Source: Sva-07 sp963741755
Lineage (GTDB): Bacteria > Actinomycetota > Acidimicrobiia > Acidimicrobiales > Ilumatobacteraceae
Reading direction: 5' to 3'
NCBI GenBank assembly: GCA_963741755.1
Contig: CAVUJG010000019.1
Coordinates: 88,898 to 152,897 of the forward strand
DNA length: 64,000 bases
Shown in pieces: positions 15,606 to 24,348 of this stretch. Position numbers and translations under genes: made by a program. The notes beneath the pieces were generated by a model that saw nothing but the letters and a program-made list of their open reading frames with translations, was not told the origin of the DNA and did no database searches. The number at the start of each line of letters is the position of its first letter. Position 1 is the first letter of the stretch.

Positions 15606-15671
15606 TTCGTGCGGGTGTACGGTTCTGTCCGGGATTCGGCACCCGCCCGGGCGCCGGAGGGAGGGGGAATC

Positions 15672-17405
15672 ATGTCCGTTCGCTGGATCGATGACAATCC
15701 ACCGAGTTCGAGCCTGTCGTTCTGGACCAGGGCGAACGTCGGTGAAGTACTGCCTGAGCCGCCATCGCCGCTCGGCTGGGACATCGTGTGGGAGACCGGA
15801 ACCATCCTCGGCTGGCGCGACTGCGCCGTCAACCGGCTCGGCTTCGCTGACGACGAACTCAGCCAGACTCGCCCGGAGGTCAGCGGGCTGTTCGGCGGAT
15901 ACGCCTATCTGAACGCCTCGCTCAACCGGGTGTTCGGATACCGGGCTCCGGGAATGACGGCGAGCACGGTCGACGACATCTACTTCGGCGATCATCCCGA
16001 CGTGCCGCCGGTGGTCATCGGCGACTGGTGGGACAGCTCTCGCGCTACGGCAGAACTCGAGGGGTGGATGGGCTGGGCGCTGACGACGACCGAGCAGCCC
16101 GACCTCGAGCACGACCGCGAGGTCGCCGAAGCAACACGCGCCGACCGCCCCGACTTCTCTGCGATGTCGAACAGCGAGCTGATCGCGTTCGCCACATCGC
16201 ACATCCCCACGATCCGTCGGATGTTCGACCAGCACATCAACCAGAGCGCGTGCGCCACGATCGGCCCCGGCATCATCGCCGCGGTCGCCGATGCCGTGGG
16301 CGATCCGACCCTGACGCTCAAGATCATCGGGGCGGTCGGTGATGTCGACTCCGCGGCGCCCAGCTACGCGATGTGGGACCTGTCGCGCCTGGTGGCCAAC
16401 TCAACTGCACTGACAGCCGCGTTCGACCAGGGCGTGGCAGGCCTGATGGGGCGCCTGCACGACCTCGACGATCCGGACACGACCGCATTCCTCTCCGCCC
16501 TCGACGACTTCATGTTCCGGTTCGGCTCACGCGGTCCCAACGAATGGGACCTCCACGCCCACGTCTGGGAGACCAAGCCGGAACTCGTCCTGTCGGCGAT
16601 CGACCGGATGCGCTTCGCCAGCGACGACGAATCACCCGGGCGTCGCCATGCCGACCGCGAACACGAGCGCGACGCAATCGTCGCCCACGTCACCGAGGCG
16701 CTGGCGGCGGATCCCGAGGCTCAGGGCCAGTTCGTGGCCGGAGTTGCCTCGGCGGCCCGTTTCGTGCCGGGACGCGAGCGGTCGAAGACGTCGATCATCA
16801 AGGTGATCCACGAGTGTCGCCTGGCGACGTGGGAGCTCGGGCGGCGCCTCGTCGAAGCGGGCGGCGCCGACGAGCCGCGCGACATCTGCATGCTGTTCCT
16901 CGACGAGATCGACCGGGCGTCGGACGATCCGAACTGGGCCCGCGAGACGATCGCCGACCGTCAGGCGCACTTCGATCACCTCCAGACGTTGGAGCCGCCG
17001 TTCATCTTCGACGGCGAGTGCCCACCGGTCGACACCTGGCCACGCAAGGGCGCCAACACCGTCGAGGTCCTGAGCGCAGGCGGCACCGTGCAGGGCATGC
17101 CGGGATCGTCGGGCACCTATCGGGGCACCGCCCGCATCGTGCTCGATCCGGGCGACCCGACTGCGCTCGACCCGGGCGACGTCCTGGTCGCTCCGCACAC
17201 CGACCCGGCATGGACACCGCTGTTCGTCACCGCCGGAGCAGTCGTCGTCGACGTGGGCGCAACGCTGAGTCACGCCATCATCGTCAGCCGCGAACTCGGA
17301 CTGCCGTGCGTGGTGTCGGCCACCGACGCCACGCGGATGATCCCCGACGGCGCACTCGTCGAGGTCGACGGCAACACCGGCCTCGTGACCGTCGTCGAGG
17401 TCTGA
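15672..17405 (+). CDS. PEP-utilising enzyme mobile-domain protein without ATP-grasp domain
   Basis: The C-terminal region (residues about 480-577) is the swivelling phosphohistidine domain of PEP-utilising enzymes: GTYRGTARIV, DVLVAPHTDPAWTPLF, VVVDVGATLSHAIIVSRELGLPCVV, with the catalytic His in TLSHAII. The preceding 400 residues, including RSKTSIIKVIHECRLATWELGRRL, resemble the linker region of rifampin phosphotransferase-like and PEP-synthase-like proteins. No N-terminal ATP-grasp (PPDK_N) domain is present, so it cannot be a complete dikinase by itself. The ATG at 15672 follows a strong ribosome-binding sequence, GGAGGGAGGGGG. The function and phosphate partner are unknown. Its stop codon is 2 bases from that of the convergent beta-lactamase-like gene. 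Confidence 0.8.
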   Translation: MSVRWIDDNPPSSSLSFWTRANVGEVLPEPPSPLGWDIVWETGTILGWRDCAVNRLGFADDELSQTRPEVSGLFGGYAYLNASLNRVFGYRAPGMTASTVDDIYFGDHPDVPPVVIGDWWDSSRATAELEGWMGWALTTTEQPDLEHDREVAEATRADRPDFSAMSNSELIAFATSHIPTIRRMFDQHINQSACATIGPGIIAAVADAVGDPTLTLKIIGAVGDVDSAAPSYAMWDLSRLVANSTALTAAFDQGVAGLMGRLHDLDDPDTTAFLSALDDFMFRFGSRGPNEWDLHAHVWETKPELVLSAIDRMRFASDDESPGRRHADREHERDAIVAHVTEALAADPEAQGQFVAGVASAARFVPGRERSKTSIIKVIHECRLATWELGRRLVEAGGADEPRDICMLFLDEIDRASDDPNWARETIADRQAHFDHLQTLEPPFIFDGECPPVDTWPRKGANTVEVLSAGGTVQGMPGSSGTYRGTARIVLDPGDPTALDPGDVLVAPHTDPAWTPLFVTAGAVVVDVGATLSHAIIVSRELGLPCVVSATDATRMIPDGALVEVDGNTGLVTVVEV

Positions 17406-17407
17406 GC

Positions 17408-18643
17408 TCAGCCGGCCACGAACCCGCCGGCAGCGAGCGCCCGATCGACGATGCCGGCGAGGCGGACGGTCTCGCTCGGGTTCTCGCCGCTCACGGTGAC
17501 CGCCCAGGTCACGTTGTCGGCCCGATCCAGCACCATCGCGTGCGTGCTCTCGACCGTGCCGGTGTGGCCGGCTGCGCCTCCGCCGTAGAGGATCATGCCC
17601 ATGCCGTAGCCCCGGTCCGGCGAGAGCGGATCGTTGACGGCGGTCTTCATCTGGGCGACGGTGTCGGGCTCCAACGGTCTCCAGCCGGGGCTGTCGGGAT
17701 CGAGCGAGTCGAGGATCGTCACGAGATCGGCGGGTGACGCCACCCACGCACCGGCGGCGCCGAGCACCTCCATGTAGTTGCGGCCGGGCACTGTGCGATG
17801 CACCACTTCGCCGGGACCGGGGTCCTCCGTCGGTGCGAGTCGCATGCCCGAAATGCCGAGCGGGGTGAGAAGCCGTTCGTACACGACCTGCTCGTAGTCC
17901 TGGCCGGTGAGCTGCTCGATCAGCAGTCCCAGTACGCAGAAGTTCATGTTGCTGTATCTGAAGCTGGCGCCCTGGAGCGATCGGGTGATGCCGACGGCTG
18001 CGGCCTCTTCGCAGGACCCGACCTGATTCCGGAAGAACAGGTTCTCGTACTGCGGGAATCCCGAGGTGTGGGTCAGCAACTTCCGCACGGTCAGATCGGA
18101 CACGCCCGAACTCGGCCCGTCGACGCCGACTGCCTGCGCCACCAACGAACCGATCGGGTCGTCGATGCCGACGACTCCTTCTTCGACCAACTGCAGCGCC
18201 GTGATCGCCGTGATCGTCTTGGAAATGCTGGCGATGCGGAACTTGTCGGTCGTCTCGACGGCCTCGGCGGTGTCGGGCACGCGGGCGCCCATCGCCGCTT
18301 CGTGCACGATCTCGCCGTCGATCGACACCGCGACCGACACGGCGTCAGAGCCGCCGCCGAGCACGGCCTGGTTGATCGTCGCGTCGAACGCCGCCCAGCC
18401 GGTGAGGATCGGCGCGTCGGTGGCATCCGGCCGCGGTGGGAGCGGCGCGATGGTGACTCGGTCGATGGCGTAACCGGGAAACGGCAGCGGATCGCTGTCG
18501 GCGATGTCGAACAACTCGGTCGACGACGGCGCCGTCTCGGTGTCGGCGGGCGGTCCTTCCGACTCGGCCGTCGGCGACGAACACGCCGCGAGCACGAGCA
18601 CGCCGACGACGGCAGGGAGCCACACGGGCCGACGGGCGGACAT
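17408..18643 (-). CDS. serine beta-lactamase/penicillin-binding-like lipoprotein
   Basis: Secreted serine hydrolase of the class C beta-lactamase/AmpH/esterase superfamily. The signal ends in a lipobox VLAAC with lipidated C21. The catalytic SxxK tetrad is SISK (S139, K142), the tyrosine motif is YSN (230-232), and a late GHTG replaces KTG. Length 411 is normal. Such proteins can be D,D-peptidases, esterases or lactamases, and the substrate cannot be assigned. The start at 18643 (MSARRPVWLP) was chosen because it begins the signal peptide; 19 in-frame upstream codons are unlikely to be translated. Convergent with the PEP-utilising gene. Confidence 0.88.
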   Translation of the reverse strand: MSARRPVWLPAVVGVLVLAACSSPTAESEGPPADTETAPSSTELFDIADSDPLPFPGYAIDRVTIAPLPPRPDATDAPILTGWAAFDATINQAVLGGGSDAVSVAVSIDGEIVHEAAMGARVPDTAEAVETTDKFRIASISKTITAITALQLVEEGVVGIDDPIGSLVAQAVGVDGPSSGVSDLTVRKLLTHTSGFPQYENLFFRNQVGSCEEAAAVGITRSLQGASFRYSNMNFCVLGLLIEQLTGQDYEQVVYERLLTPLGISGMRLAPTEDPGPGEVVHRTVPGRNYMEVLGAAGAWVASPADLVTILDSLDPDSPGWRPLEPDTVAQMKTAVNDPLSPDRGYGMGMILYGGGAAGHTGTVESTHAMVLDRADNVTWAVTVSGENPSETVRLAGIVDRALAAGGFVAG

Positions 18644-18719
18644 ACCCCAATGATGACCGCCGGACGCCCGCCGATTGCGGCACCCGCCCACCGGCAACAC
18701 GAGCCAACCAGCCGGCGGG

Positions 18720-19694
18720 TTACTGATAGCTGACGTAGGTCGGTGTGGGCAGGACCGAGAGCGTCTGGGCTGCGGTCGGCGTCGGGCGGTCCTCGTCGTA
18801 GAAGTTCTTCCACCCCGTGAGCGCTCCAGCGGGCAGGTCGGACACCATGCGGTTCCACGAGCCGATCTTCAGCTCGAGCGTTCCGAACCCGTCCATCTGG
18901 AACACGACCTGGACGTTGGGAGTCCCACGGATGATCGCCTTGTTGGTCACCATCGACGCTGTGAACTGGTGCACGACGAGCATCTTCGGCGGCAGCGAGT
19001 ATCGGCGGATCACGCTGTCGAGGTAGTCGATCGTCTCGTTGACCTCGACGCCGTCGACGGTGCCGATGCGCCCACCGCCAGGACGTTGGGTCGGGCCGAC
19101 CCGCCACTCGGGGTCGAGTGCCAGGCTGACGTTTCGTTGCGCGAGCAGCGCTTCGATCTCGCGCGCCTGCGACGGGAACGTCGCTCGGCCAGGCTGCAGG
19201 TCGAGTATCACATGGAGGCCGCCGGCTCGGGCCGCATCGATCCAGGGCTGGAACCTGGAGTCGGGGAACTCGTTCGAGTAGTCACCGTCGGGACCGGCAG
19301 CCGAGGACGCCACTGTGGCAATGATCTCGAACGTCGGCACCACCGGGCGACCGAATGAGGCGTAGGCGCCGGCAACCTGCCGCACTCGTGCCACGGCCTC
19401 TTCCACACCCTGCTCTCCGAGCACGCCGAGCGTCGACGAACCAGGGTGGCCGTACAGAGCGATGTAGAGCGCGCCCGGAAGCCAGCCGCCAACAGGGTCG
19501 GGCGGGTTGAGGCGCACCGCTTGCTTCGTGGCGGTCGCAGCCTCGTCGATCCGGCCGTCACCGGCCAGCGCCAGCAGTGAGCCGGCCGCGCCTGTCGCCG
19601 CCAGGGTCCCGAGCGCACCCACGAGCACGCGCCGACGGCTCAGGGCTCTCGCCGCACCTGCCTGGTTCGCTGTCGGGTTGGCTTTGCTCGTCAC
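18720..19694 (-). CDS. Tat-exported hypothetical protein
   Basis: The N-terminus has a twin-arginine-type signal, ALSRRRVLVGALGTLAATG followed by a hydrophobic run to about residue 45, so the protein should be exported folded. The mature part has alternating strand-helix segments (PGALYIALYGHPGS, RPVVPTFEIIATVAS, GLHVILDLQPGRATF, VSLALDPEWRVG, KMLVVHQFTASMVTN, VQVVFQMDGFGT), consistent with a TIM barrel such as a glycoside-hydrolase-like or lipoprotein-associated fold. I do not recognise the exact family. Acidic residues at LDLQPGR and ALDPEWR would be candidate active-site positions. Length is 324; it is followed by the NHEJ genes but is not obviously related to them. Confidence 0.75.
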   Translation of the reverse strand: MTSKANPTANQAGAARALSRRRVLVGALGTLAATGAAGSLLALAGDGRIDEAATATKQAVRLNPPDPVGGWLPGALYIALYGHPGSSTLGVLGEQGVEEAVARVRQVAGAYASFGRPVVPTFEIIATVASSAAGPDGDYSNEFPDSRFQPWIDAARAGGLHVILDLQPGRATFPSQAREIEALLAQRNVSLALDPEWRVGPTQRPGGGRIGTVDGVEVNETIDYLDSVIRRYSLPPKMLVVHQFTASMVTNKAIIRGTPNVQVVFQMDGFGTLELKIGSWNRMVSDLPAGALTGWKNFYDEDRPTPTAAQTLSVLPTPTYVSYQ

Positions 19695-19751
19695 GAGTGT
19701 TCACCGTGACAACATCTTGGCACTCGCGAACGCAACGCCGCTACCGCTCGG

Positions 19752-20654
19752 TCACGTCGCAGTGGGAAGACGTTGTTCGAGGGTGAGGACGGGGGCGAAG
19801 AGGTCGCCGAACTCGTCGACGCGGGCGAGGACATCGGGCGCCTCGAAGCGCAACTCGATCCGGTCGGAGGCGCACTGCTCGACCTCGTCCCAGGTCACCG
19901 GGGTCGACACGGTCGGGTCGTGGCGGGCACGCAGCGAGTACGGGGCGATCGTGGTCTTGTGGTGGGCGTTCTGGCTCCAGTCGACGAACACCTTGCCGGG
20001 CCGTTCGACCTTGGCCATCACCGTCGTCACTCGACCGGGCAACTGGCGTTCCATCACCTGGCCGACGGCCAGCGCGAAGTCCGCGGTCGCTTCATGGGTG
20101 ACACCGGGCGTGTTGAGGGGCACGTAGAGCTGCAGCCCTTTCGAGCCGGACGTCTTACACCATCCCTCCAGACCCACCGAGTCGAGGACCGCCCGCACGC
20201 CGACGGCGACCTCGCAACACTCGACGATCGACGTCTTCGGACCCGGATCGAAGTCGAACACCAGCGTGCGAGGGGTGTCGAGGTCGACCGACAGCGCCAT
20301 CGGCGCGTGGAGTTCGATCGCGGCCAGGTTCGCCGCCCACACCATCGATGCGGGTTCCTCGATCCGGCAGTACTCGATACCGCCGCGCCGGTCGCCCGGC
20401 CCGAGCGCCACCGGCACCCACTCGGGTCGGTGCTGCGGGCAACGCTTCTCGAAGAACCCGTCGTGATCGGTGCCGTCGGGATAGCGGCGGAACGTGATGC
20501 AGCGGCCGGCGAGGTGCGGGAGGATCGTCGGCGCGATGCGCAGGTGATAGTCGACGACTTCTGCCTTGGTGAACCCCGATGGGTACAGCACCTTGTCGAG
20601 ATTGGTGAGCCGGACGGTGCGACCCTCGATGTCGACCTCGATCGGCGATGCCAC
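19752..20654 (-). CDS. ligD: LigD-type polymerase (archaeo-eukaryotic primase fold), stand-alone
   Basis: Stand-alone polymerase domain of the bacterial non-homologous end-joining system. Family marks: LTNLDKVLYPSGFTKAEVVDYH at the N-terminus, FRRYPDGTDHDGFFEK, the catalytic metal motif LVFDFDPGP (DxD), the nucleotide-binding KTSGSKGLQLYVPL, and KVFVDWSQNAHHKTTIAPYSLRAR. It fills ends with ribo- or deoxynucleotides during Ku-dependent repair. Length 300 equals the polymerase domain only; no ligase or phosphoesterase domain is fused and none is nearby. It starts with GTG 20 bases downstream of the ku stop codon, so the two form an operon. Confidence 0.93.
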   Translation of the reverse strand: MASPIEVDIEGRTVRLTNLDKVLYPSGFTKAEVVDYHLRIAPTILPHLAGRCITFRRYPDGTDHDGFFEKRCPQHRPEWVPVALGPGDRRGGIEYCRIEEPASMVWAANLAAIELHAPMALSVDLDTPRTLVFDFDPGPKTSIVECCEVAVGVRAVLDSVGLEGWCKTSGSKGLQLYVPLNTPGVTHEATADFALAVGQVMERQLPGRVTTVMAKVERPGKVFVDWSQNAHHKTTIAPYSLRARHDPTVSTPVTWDEVEQCASDRIELRFEAPDVLARVDEFGDLFAPVLTLEQRLPTAT

Positions 20655-20674
20655 GATCCGTGCGTGTCAGCCGA

Positions 20675-21505
20675 TCAGGCCGACTTCTTCTTTGCCGCCG
20701 ACTTCTTGGCGGGATGACGTGTCCGAGCGTCTTTGGCGGCAGCGACGCTCGCTTCGAGCGCCGCCATGATGTCGACCACCTTGGGCTTTTCGGCGGCTGT
20801 CTCGGGGACCTCGAACTCCTCGCCGTCGGCCTTCATCTGGATCAGCGCCATGACTTCCTCGCGGTACTCGTCGCGGTACTTCTCGGGCTCGAAGTCGGCG
20901 GCGAGGGAGGCGACGAGGCTCTCGGCCATCGCCACCTCTTTGTCGTTCACCTCGACCGACTCGAGGCCATTCAGCTCGTCGATGTCGGACGGATCGATCA
21001 CTTCGTCGGCGTACGCAAGCGTCGACATCACCAGCCGACCCTCCTCGGCGCGAATCGCTGCGGTGTACTGCTTGTTGCGCATCACGAACCGGCCGATCGC
21101 GACCTTGCCGCTCGCCTCCATCGCCCTGGCGAGCAGCACGTAGGGCTTCGGCGGACCATCGGGGGCCAGGTGGTAGGCGGTGTCGAAGTAGACAGGGTCG
21201 ATGTCGGCGAGATCGACGAACTCCTCGAGGTCGACCGACTTGGTGGCCACCGGCATGAACGGCTCGAGCTCGTCCGGGTCGACGACGACGTAGCGGCCCT
21301 TGGAGATCTCGTAGCCCTTCACGATGTGGTCGTCGCCGACCTCGTCACCGGTCTCGGCGTTGACCTTGCGGTAGCGGATGCGCGCCATGTTGCGCTCGTC
21401 GAGCTGGTTGAACGACACGCTCTGGCGGCGCACCGCGTGGAACAGCTTGACGGGGATCGCCACCAACCCGAACGAGATCGTTCCACTCCACACCGGCCGT
21501 GCCAT
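20675..21505 (-). CDS. ku: Ku protein for non-homologous end joining
   Basis: Bacterial Ku homodimer that encircles broken DNA ends and recruits LigD. The start MARPVWSGTISFGLVAIPVKL is the family signature, followed by FNQLDERNMARIRYRKVN, VKGYEISKGRYVVVDPDEL, and the C-terminal region with LVASLAADFEPEKYRDEYRE. The last residues, HPAKKSAAKKKSA, form the lysine-rich tail seen in many actinobacterial Ku proteins, which helps DNA threading or bridging. Length 276 is typical. The ATG at 21505 is chosen; an in-frame TTG two codons upstream is less likely. It is first in the operon with the LigD polymerase gene. Confidence 0.95.
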   Translation of the reverse strand: MARPVWSGTISFGLVAIPVKLFHAVRRQSVSFNQLDERNMARIRYRKVNAETGDEVGDDHIVKGYEISKGRYVVVDPDELEPFMPVATKSVDLEEFVDLADIDPVYFDTAYHLAPDGPPKPYVLLARAMEASGKVAIGRFVMRNKQYTAAIRAEEGRLVMSTLAYADEVIDPSDIDELNGLESVEVNDKEVAMAESLVASLAADFEPEKYRDEYREEVMALIQMKADGEEFEVPETAAEKPKVVDIMAALEASVAAAKDARTRHPAKKSAAKKKSA

Positions 21506-21545
21506 GGCCAAGAGTCAACCACATTCGAGCCCCTGCCAAACCCAG

Positions 21546-22418
21546 CTACGCAGCGAGGATGGCACGGGGGACGATGTCCATGCCGAAGCCGGTGAGGATC
21601 GCCAGGTACAGCAGACCGGTCGCCGCCATCACCGCCGAGTAGGCCCGCTCCTTCAGCGCGGCCTGCGTGACGAAGATCAGGATGATCGTGGTGATCGAAC
21701 ACATCAGCCACATCCAGCCCAGCATTCCGCCCCAGCCGTCGTCGACGGTGCCATTGAGCACGGCGATCATGCCGGTCGGCAGCAGCATCACGAACACCTC
21801 CGCCGGCCACAGCCACTTCAGCGCTTCCACCATTTCGTTGAGCAACACGCGAGGCAGTCCGGGCTGGGTGAGGTACCAGTGCCCGAGCAGCATCGCATCG
21901 GAGATCGCACCGATGAACGCAGCTCCCACCAGGGTTCGAGCCACCGCAACCGCGGGGTTGCCGCCGGCGTCGAGGGCGGCGGCGATCAGTCCGATCGCGC
22001 CGATGAACACCGGGACGAGGTCGAGCACCGGCGGGAACTCCGGGCCCACCGACTCAGCGGGCTGATCATCGGTCGGGGTGTCGACCGTGCGGTCGATGCC
22101 CGTCATCGCTGCAACTCGCTCGCTGCGACGGTCGTACTCGGCCCGTGCCCCACTCACTCCGGCGGCCTTTCGTCGCACCGACACGAACAGCGCGAACGCA
22201 CAGGAGACCATCACGCCGATCGACGCCGCCTCGCGGACGGGGACGACACCGAACGCCAGACCAGCGGCCAGCGCTCCGGCGGCGAAGCAGAAGTAGACGA
22301 TGCGCAACAGCCAGCCGTATCCGAGGCTGGCGATGCGGCGCCGAGTGGTGAACCAGCAGAACAACATGCCGCCGGTGGCCCACTGCAGGAGCACAGTGGC
22401 GGCGTCGAGGCTGATCAC
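21546..22418 (-). CDS. multi-pass membrane protein, unknown function
   Basis: About seven or eight hydrophobic segments are visible (for example LLRIVYFCFAAGALAAGLAFGVV, IGVMVSCAFALFVSV, FIGAIGLIAAALDAG, LVGAAFIGAISDAMLLGHWYL, LPTGMIAVL, MLGWMWLMCSITTIILIFVT, AATGLLYLAILTGFGMDIV), with a cytoplasmic-type charged loop ARAEYDRRSERVAAMTGIDR. No conserved catalytic motif is recognised. It starts at GTG 22418, divergent from the following lipoprotein gene with 35 bases between. Length 290. The function is unknown; its position downstream of a lipoprotein and near the NHEJ operon gives no useful clue. Confidence 0.72.
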   Translation of the reverse strand: MISLDAATVLLQWATGGMLFCWFTTRRRIASLGYGWLLRIVYFCFAAGALAAGLAFGVVPVREAASIGVMVSCAFALFVSVRRKAAGVSGARAEYDRRSERVAAMTGIDRTVDTPTDDQPAESVGPEFPPVLDLVPVFIGAIGLIAAALDAGGNPAVAVARTLVGAAFIGAISDAMLLGHWYLTQPGLPRVLLNEMVEALKWLWPAEVFVMLLPTGMIAVLNGTVDDGWGGMLGWMWLMCSITTIILIFVTQAALKERAYSAVMAATGLLYLAILTGFGMDIVPRAILAA

Positions 22419-22453
22419 GTTCGCCCACGGTAACGCCGTAGCCTGGCGGCGCC

Positions 22454-23119
22454 ATGGCCTCCCCCCGCCACCTCCGTGCCGTCGGCGCTCGAACATCTCG
22501 CACCGTCGTCGTCGCTGCGCTCGGCGCGCTCGCACTCGCCGCCTGCGCAACAGGCCCCCGCCCGAGTTTCGACGCCGACGAACCCATGCAGCAGGCCACC
22601 GGTGACCCGGCGATCGACGCCGTGCTCGAACGACTCGACCGGGTCGGCATCGAGCAGTTCACCGCCGAGTACACCATCCTGACCCGCCTCGGTGGCCAGG
22701 AATCGACGGCCACGGTCGTGCAGGCGTCCGACAGCCGTCGTTCGATCACGATCAACGCCGTTCGATTCCTCGACGGCACCGGCACCGCATCGACCTGTGA
22801 CCTGACGACCGCCGAGTGTGAAGCGGTGATCAACGACGCCCGGGTCAGCGACGTGCAGATCACCCACGACTTCTACGGGTCGAGCTTCGCCCGGCGCCTG
22901 CGGGTCGACGCCGGCCGCAGCCTGGCACCGGCCCGCGGCTACACCGAAACGATTGCCGGCCAGCCGGCGACCTGCGCTGACGTGCCCGTGTCAGGCGGCA
23001 CCAAGGTGTACTGCGCAACCGACGCCGGTCCCCTGGCGCGCTACGACGGCAACGACGTCGTCATCGAGTTGGTGTCGTCGAACCCGACGCCCGACGAGAC
23101 GAAGTTCGCCACCGGTTGA
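22454..23119 (+). CDS. putative lipoprotein, unknown function
   Basis: A 221-residue secreted protein. The N-terminus is basic, followed by the hydrophobic run TVVVAALGALALAAC with a lipobox cysteine at about residue 31, so it should be anchored to the membrane by lipid. The mature domain contains IDAVLERLDRVGIEQFTAEYTILTRLGGQESTATVVQ and repeated beta-rich segments with four cysteines (STCDLTTAEC, ATCADVP, VYCATD) that may form disulfides. I do not recognise the family; the helix plus antiparallel strands recall LppX/LolA-like carrier lipoproteins but this is only a suggestion. Divergent from the membrane protein gene and convergent with the M24 peptidase gene. Confidence 0.75.
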   Translation: MASPRHLRAVGARTSRTVVVAALGALALAACATGPRPSFDADEPMQQATGDPAIDAVLERLDRVGIEQFTAEYTILTRLGGQESTATVVQASDSRRSITINAVRFLDGTGTASTCDLTTAECEAVINDARVSDVQITHDFYGSSFARRLRVDAGRSLAPARGYTETIAGQPATCADVPVSGGTKVYCATDAGPLARYDGNDVVIELVSSNPTPDETKFATG

Positions 23120-23138
23120 CGGGCTCGGCGTCTCGGCG

Positions 23139-24259
23139 TCAGGCGTCGACGCTGACGAGCGAATGATCGGAGTTGTTCAGACTCCGCGGCCCCTCGGGCG
23201 TCGCAACCACGATGTCTTCGAGGCGCATCCCCCACTTGCCCGGCACATAGATGCCCGGCTCGACGCTGTACGCGTGTCCCGCTTCGAGCGCCAGCGTGTT
23301 GCCCTCGACGATGTAGGGGTCTTCGTGCTCTTCCATGCCGATGCCGTGACCGGTGCGATGGATGAAGAACTCGCCGAATCCGGCGTCGGCGATCACCTGG
23401 CGGGTCGCCCGGTCGACGTCCTGGCAGGGCGTGCCGACCACGCCGGCCTCGGCGCCCACCCGCTGGGCCTCGTGCAGCACGGCGTACGCCTCGGCGACGT
23501 CGCCGGCTCGGCTCGCCGGTGAACACGCAGCGGGTGGTGTCGGAGCAGTAGCCGGCCATCGTGCCGCCGAAGTCGCACAGCACGATCTCGTTCTTCCCGA
23601 TCACCCGGGATCCAGGGATGGTGGTGCGGGCTCGCTGCGTTCTCCCCCGCGGCGACGATCGCGAAGTTGACCTTGTCGTGGCCCTCCTCGATGATGCGCC
23701 GCCCGAGGTGCGCAGACACCTCGGCTTCGGTGCGACCGACCAGCGGGATCTCGCCACGTTGCAGCTCGCCGGCGATCCGGTCGACGGCTGCGCCGGCGGC
23801 GGCGAGGGCATCGATCTCGGCCTGGTCCTTGGCCATCCGCAGCGGTCCGACCACGTCGACTGCGCGAGTGAACGCCGCGCCGGGGAGTTGCGGCAGCAGT
23901 TCGACCAGGAACCGCGCCCACATCTGGTCGCCGACAGCAATGCGCTTGGCTCCCGACGCCAATCGGGCGACGATCGCGGTTGGATCCTGCGTCTCGCCCC
24001 ACGGCAGCATGTCGAACACGCCGGGCACCTCGCGAACCCGCGGCGCTTCGAGCGCAGGGATCACCATGGTTGCCCCGGCGTCACGAGGCACGACGAGCAT
24101 CGTGAGCCGCTCGAGCGGCATGGCGGTGTAGCCGGTGAGGTACGGAAGGTCGTGGCCCACCGACAGCAGCAGCGCGTCGATCTCTCGCTCGGCCATCGCA
24201 GCTCGCACCCGGGCGAGCCGGTCGAGGTAGACGGACGAGGCGACGTTCGGCGAACTCAT
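23139..24259 (-). pseudogene. M24 metallopeptidase (Xaa-Pro aminopeptidase-like), two frameshifts
   Basis: Creatinase/prolidase-fold peptidase gene whose reading frame breaks twice. The N-terminal domain and start of the catalytic domain run to GENAASPHHHP, then the frame shifts near 23614 into VIGKNEIVLCDFGGTMAGYCSDTTRCVFTGEPS (metal Asps in DFGG and SDTT), and shifts again near 23508 into VLHEAQRVG ... FIHRTGHGIGMEEHEDP ... VEPGIY ... MRLEDIVV (metal His, Glu, Glu). Deleting one base at each site restores a single 372-residue protein, the usual family length, with all five metal ligands. It is therefore either two assembly errors or a young pseudogene. The start ATG 24259 gives MSSPNVASSVYLDRLARVRA. 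Substrate would be X-Pro peptides. Confidence 0.85.
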
Positions 24260-24295
24260 CGCCCCAGTCTGCACCCCTCCCCCGCCCCACATTCA

Positions 24296-24348
24296 CGTTT
24301 GCGTTGCATTTCGGATGACCCGGGTCATCCGGAGTTGTAACGCAAACG
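24296..24348. repeat. nested palindromic intergenic element, copy 2 of 3
   Basis: The most symmetric copy. Outer arms CGTTTGCG (24296-24303) and CGCAAACG (24341-24348) enclose the perfect 20-base palindrome CGGATGACCCGGGTCATCCG. It lies between two minus-strand genes and encodes the last residues of the upstream one. Confidence 0.8.

Noticed and set aside
17402..17411. Perfect palindrome CTGAGCTCAG between two convergent stops as a terminator
   Set aside because: Ten bases with no loop; it arises simply from TGA facing TCA two bases apart.
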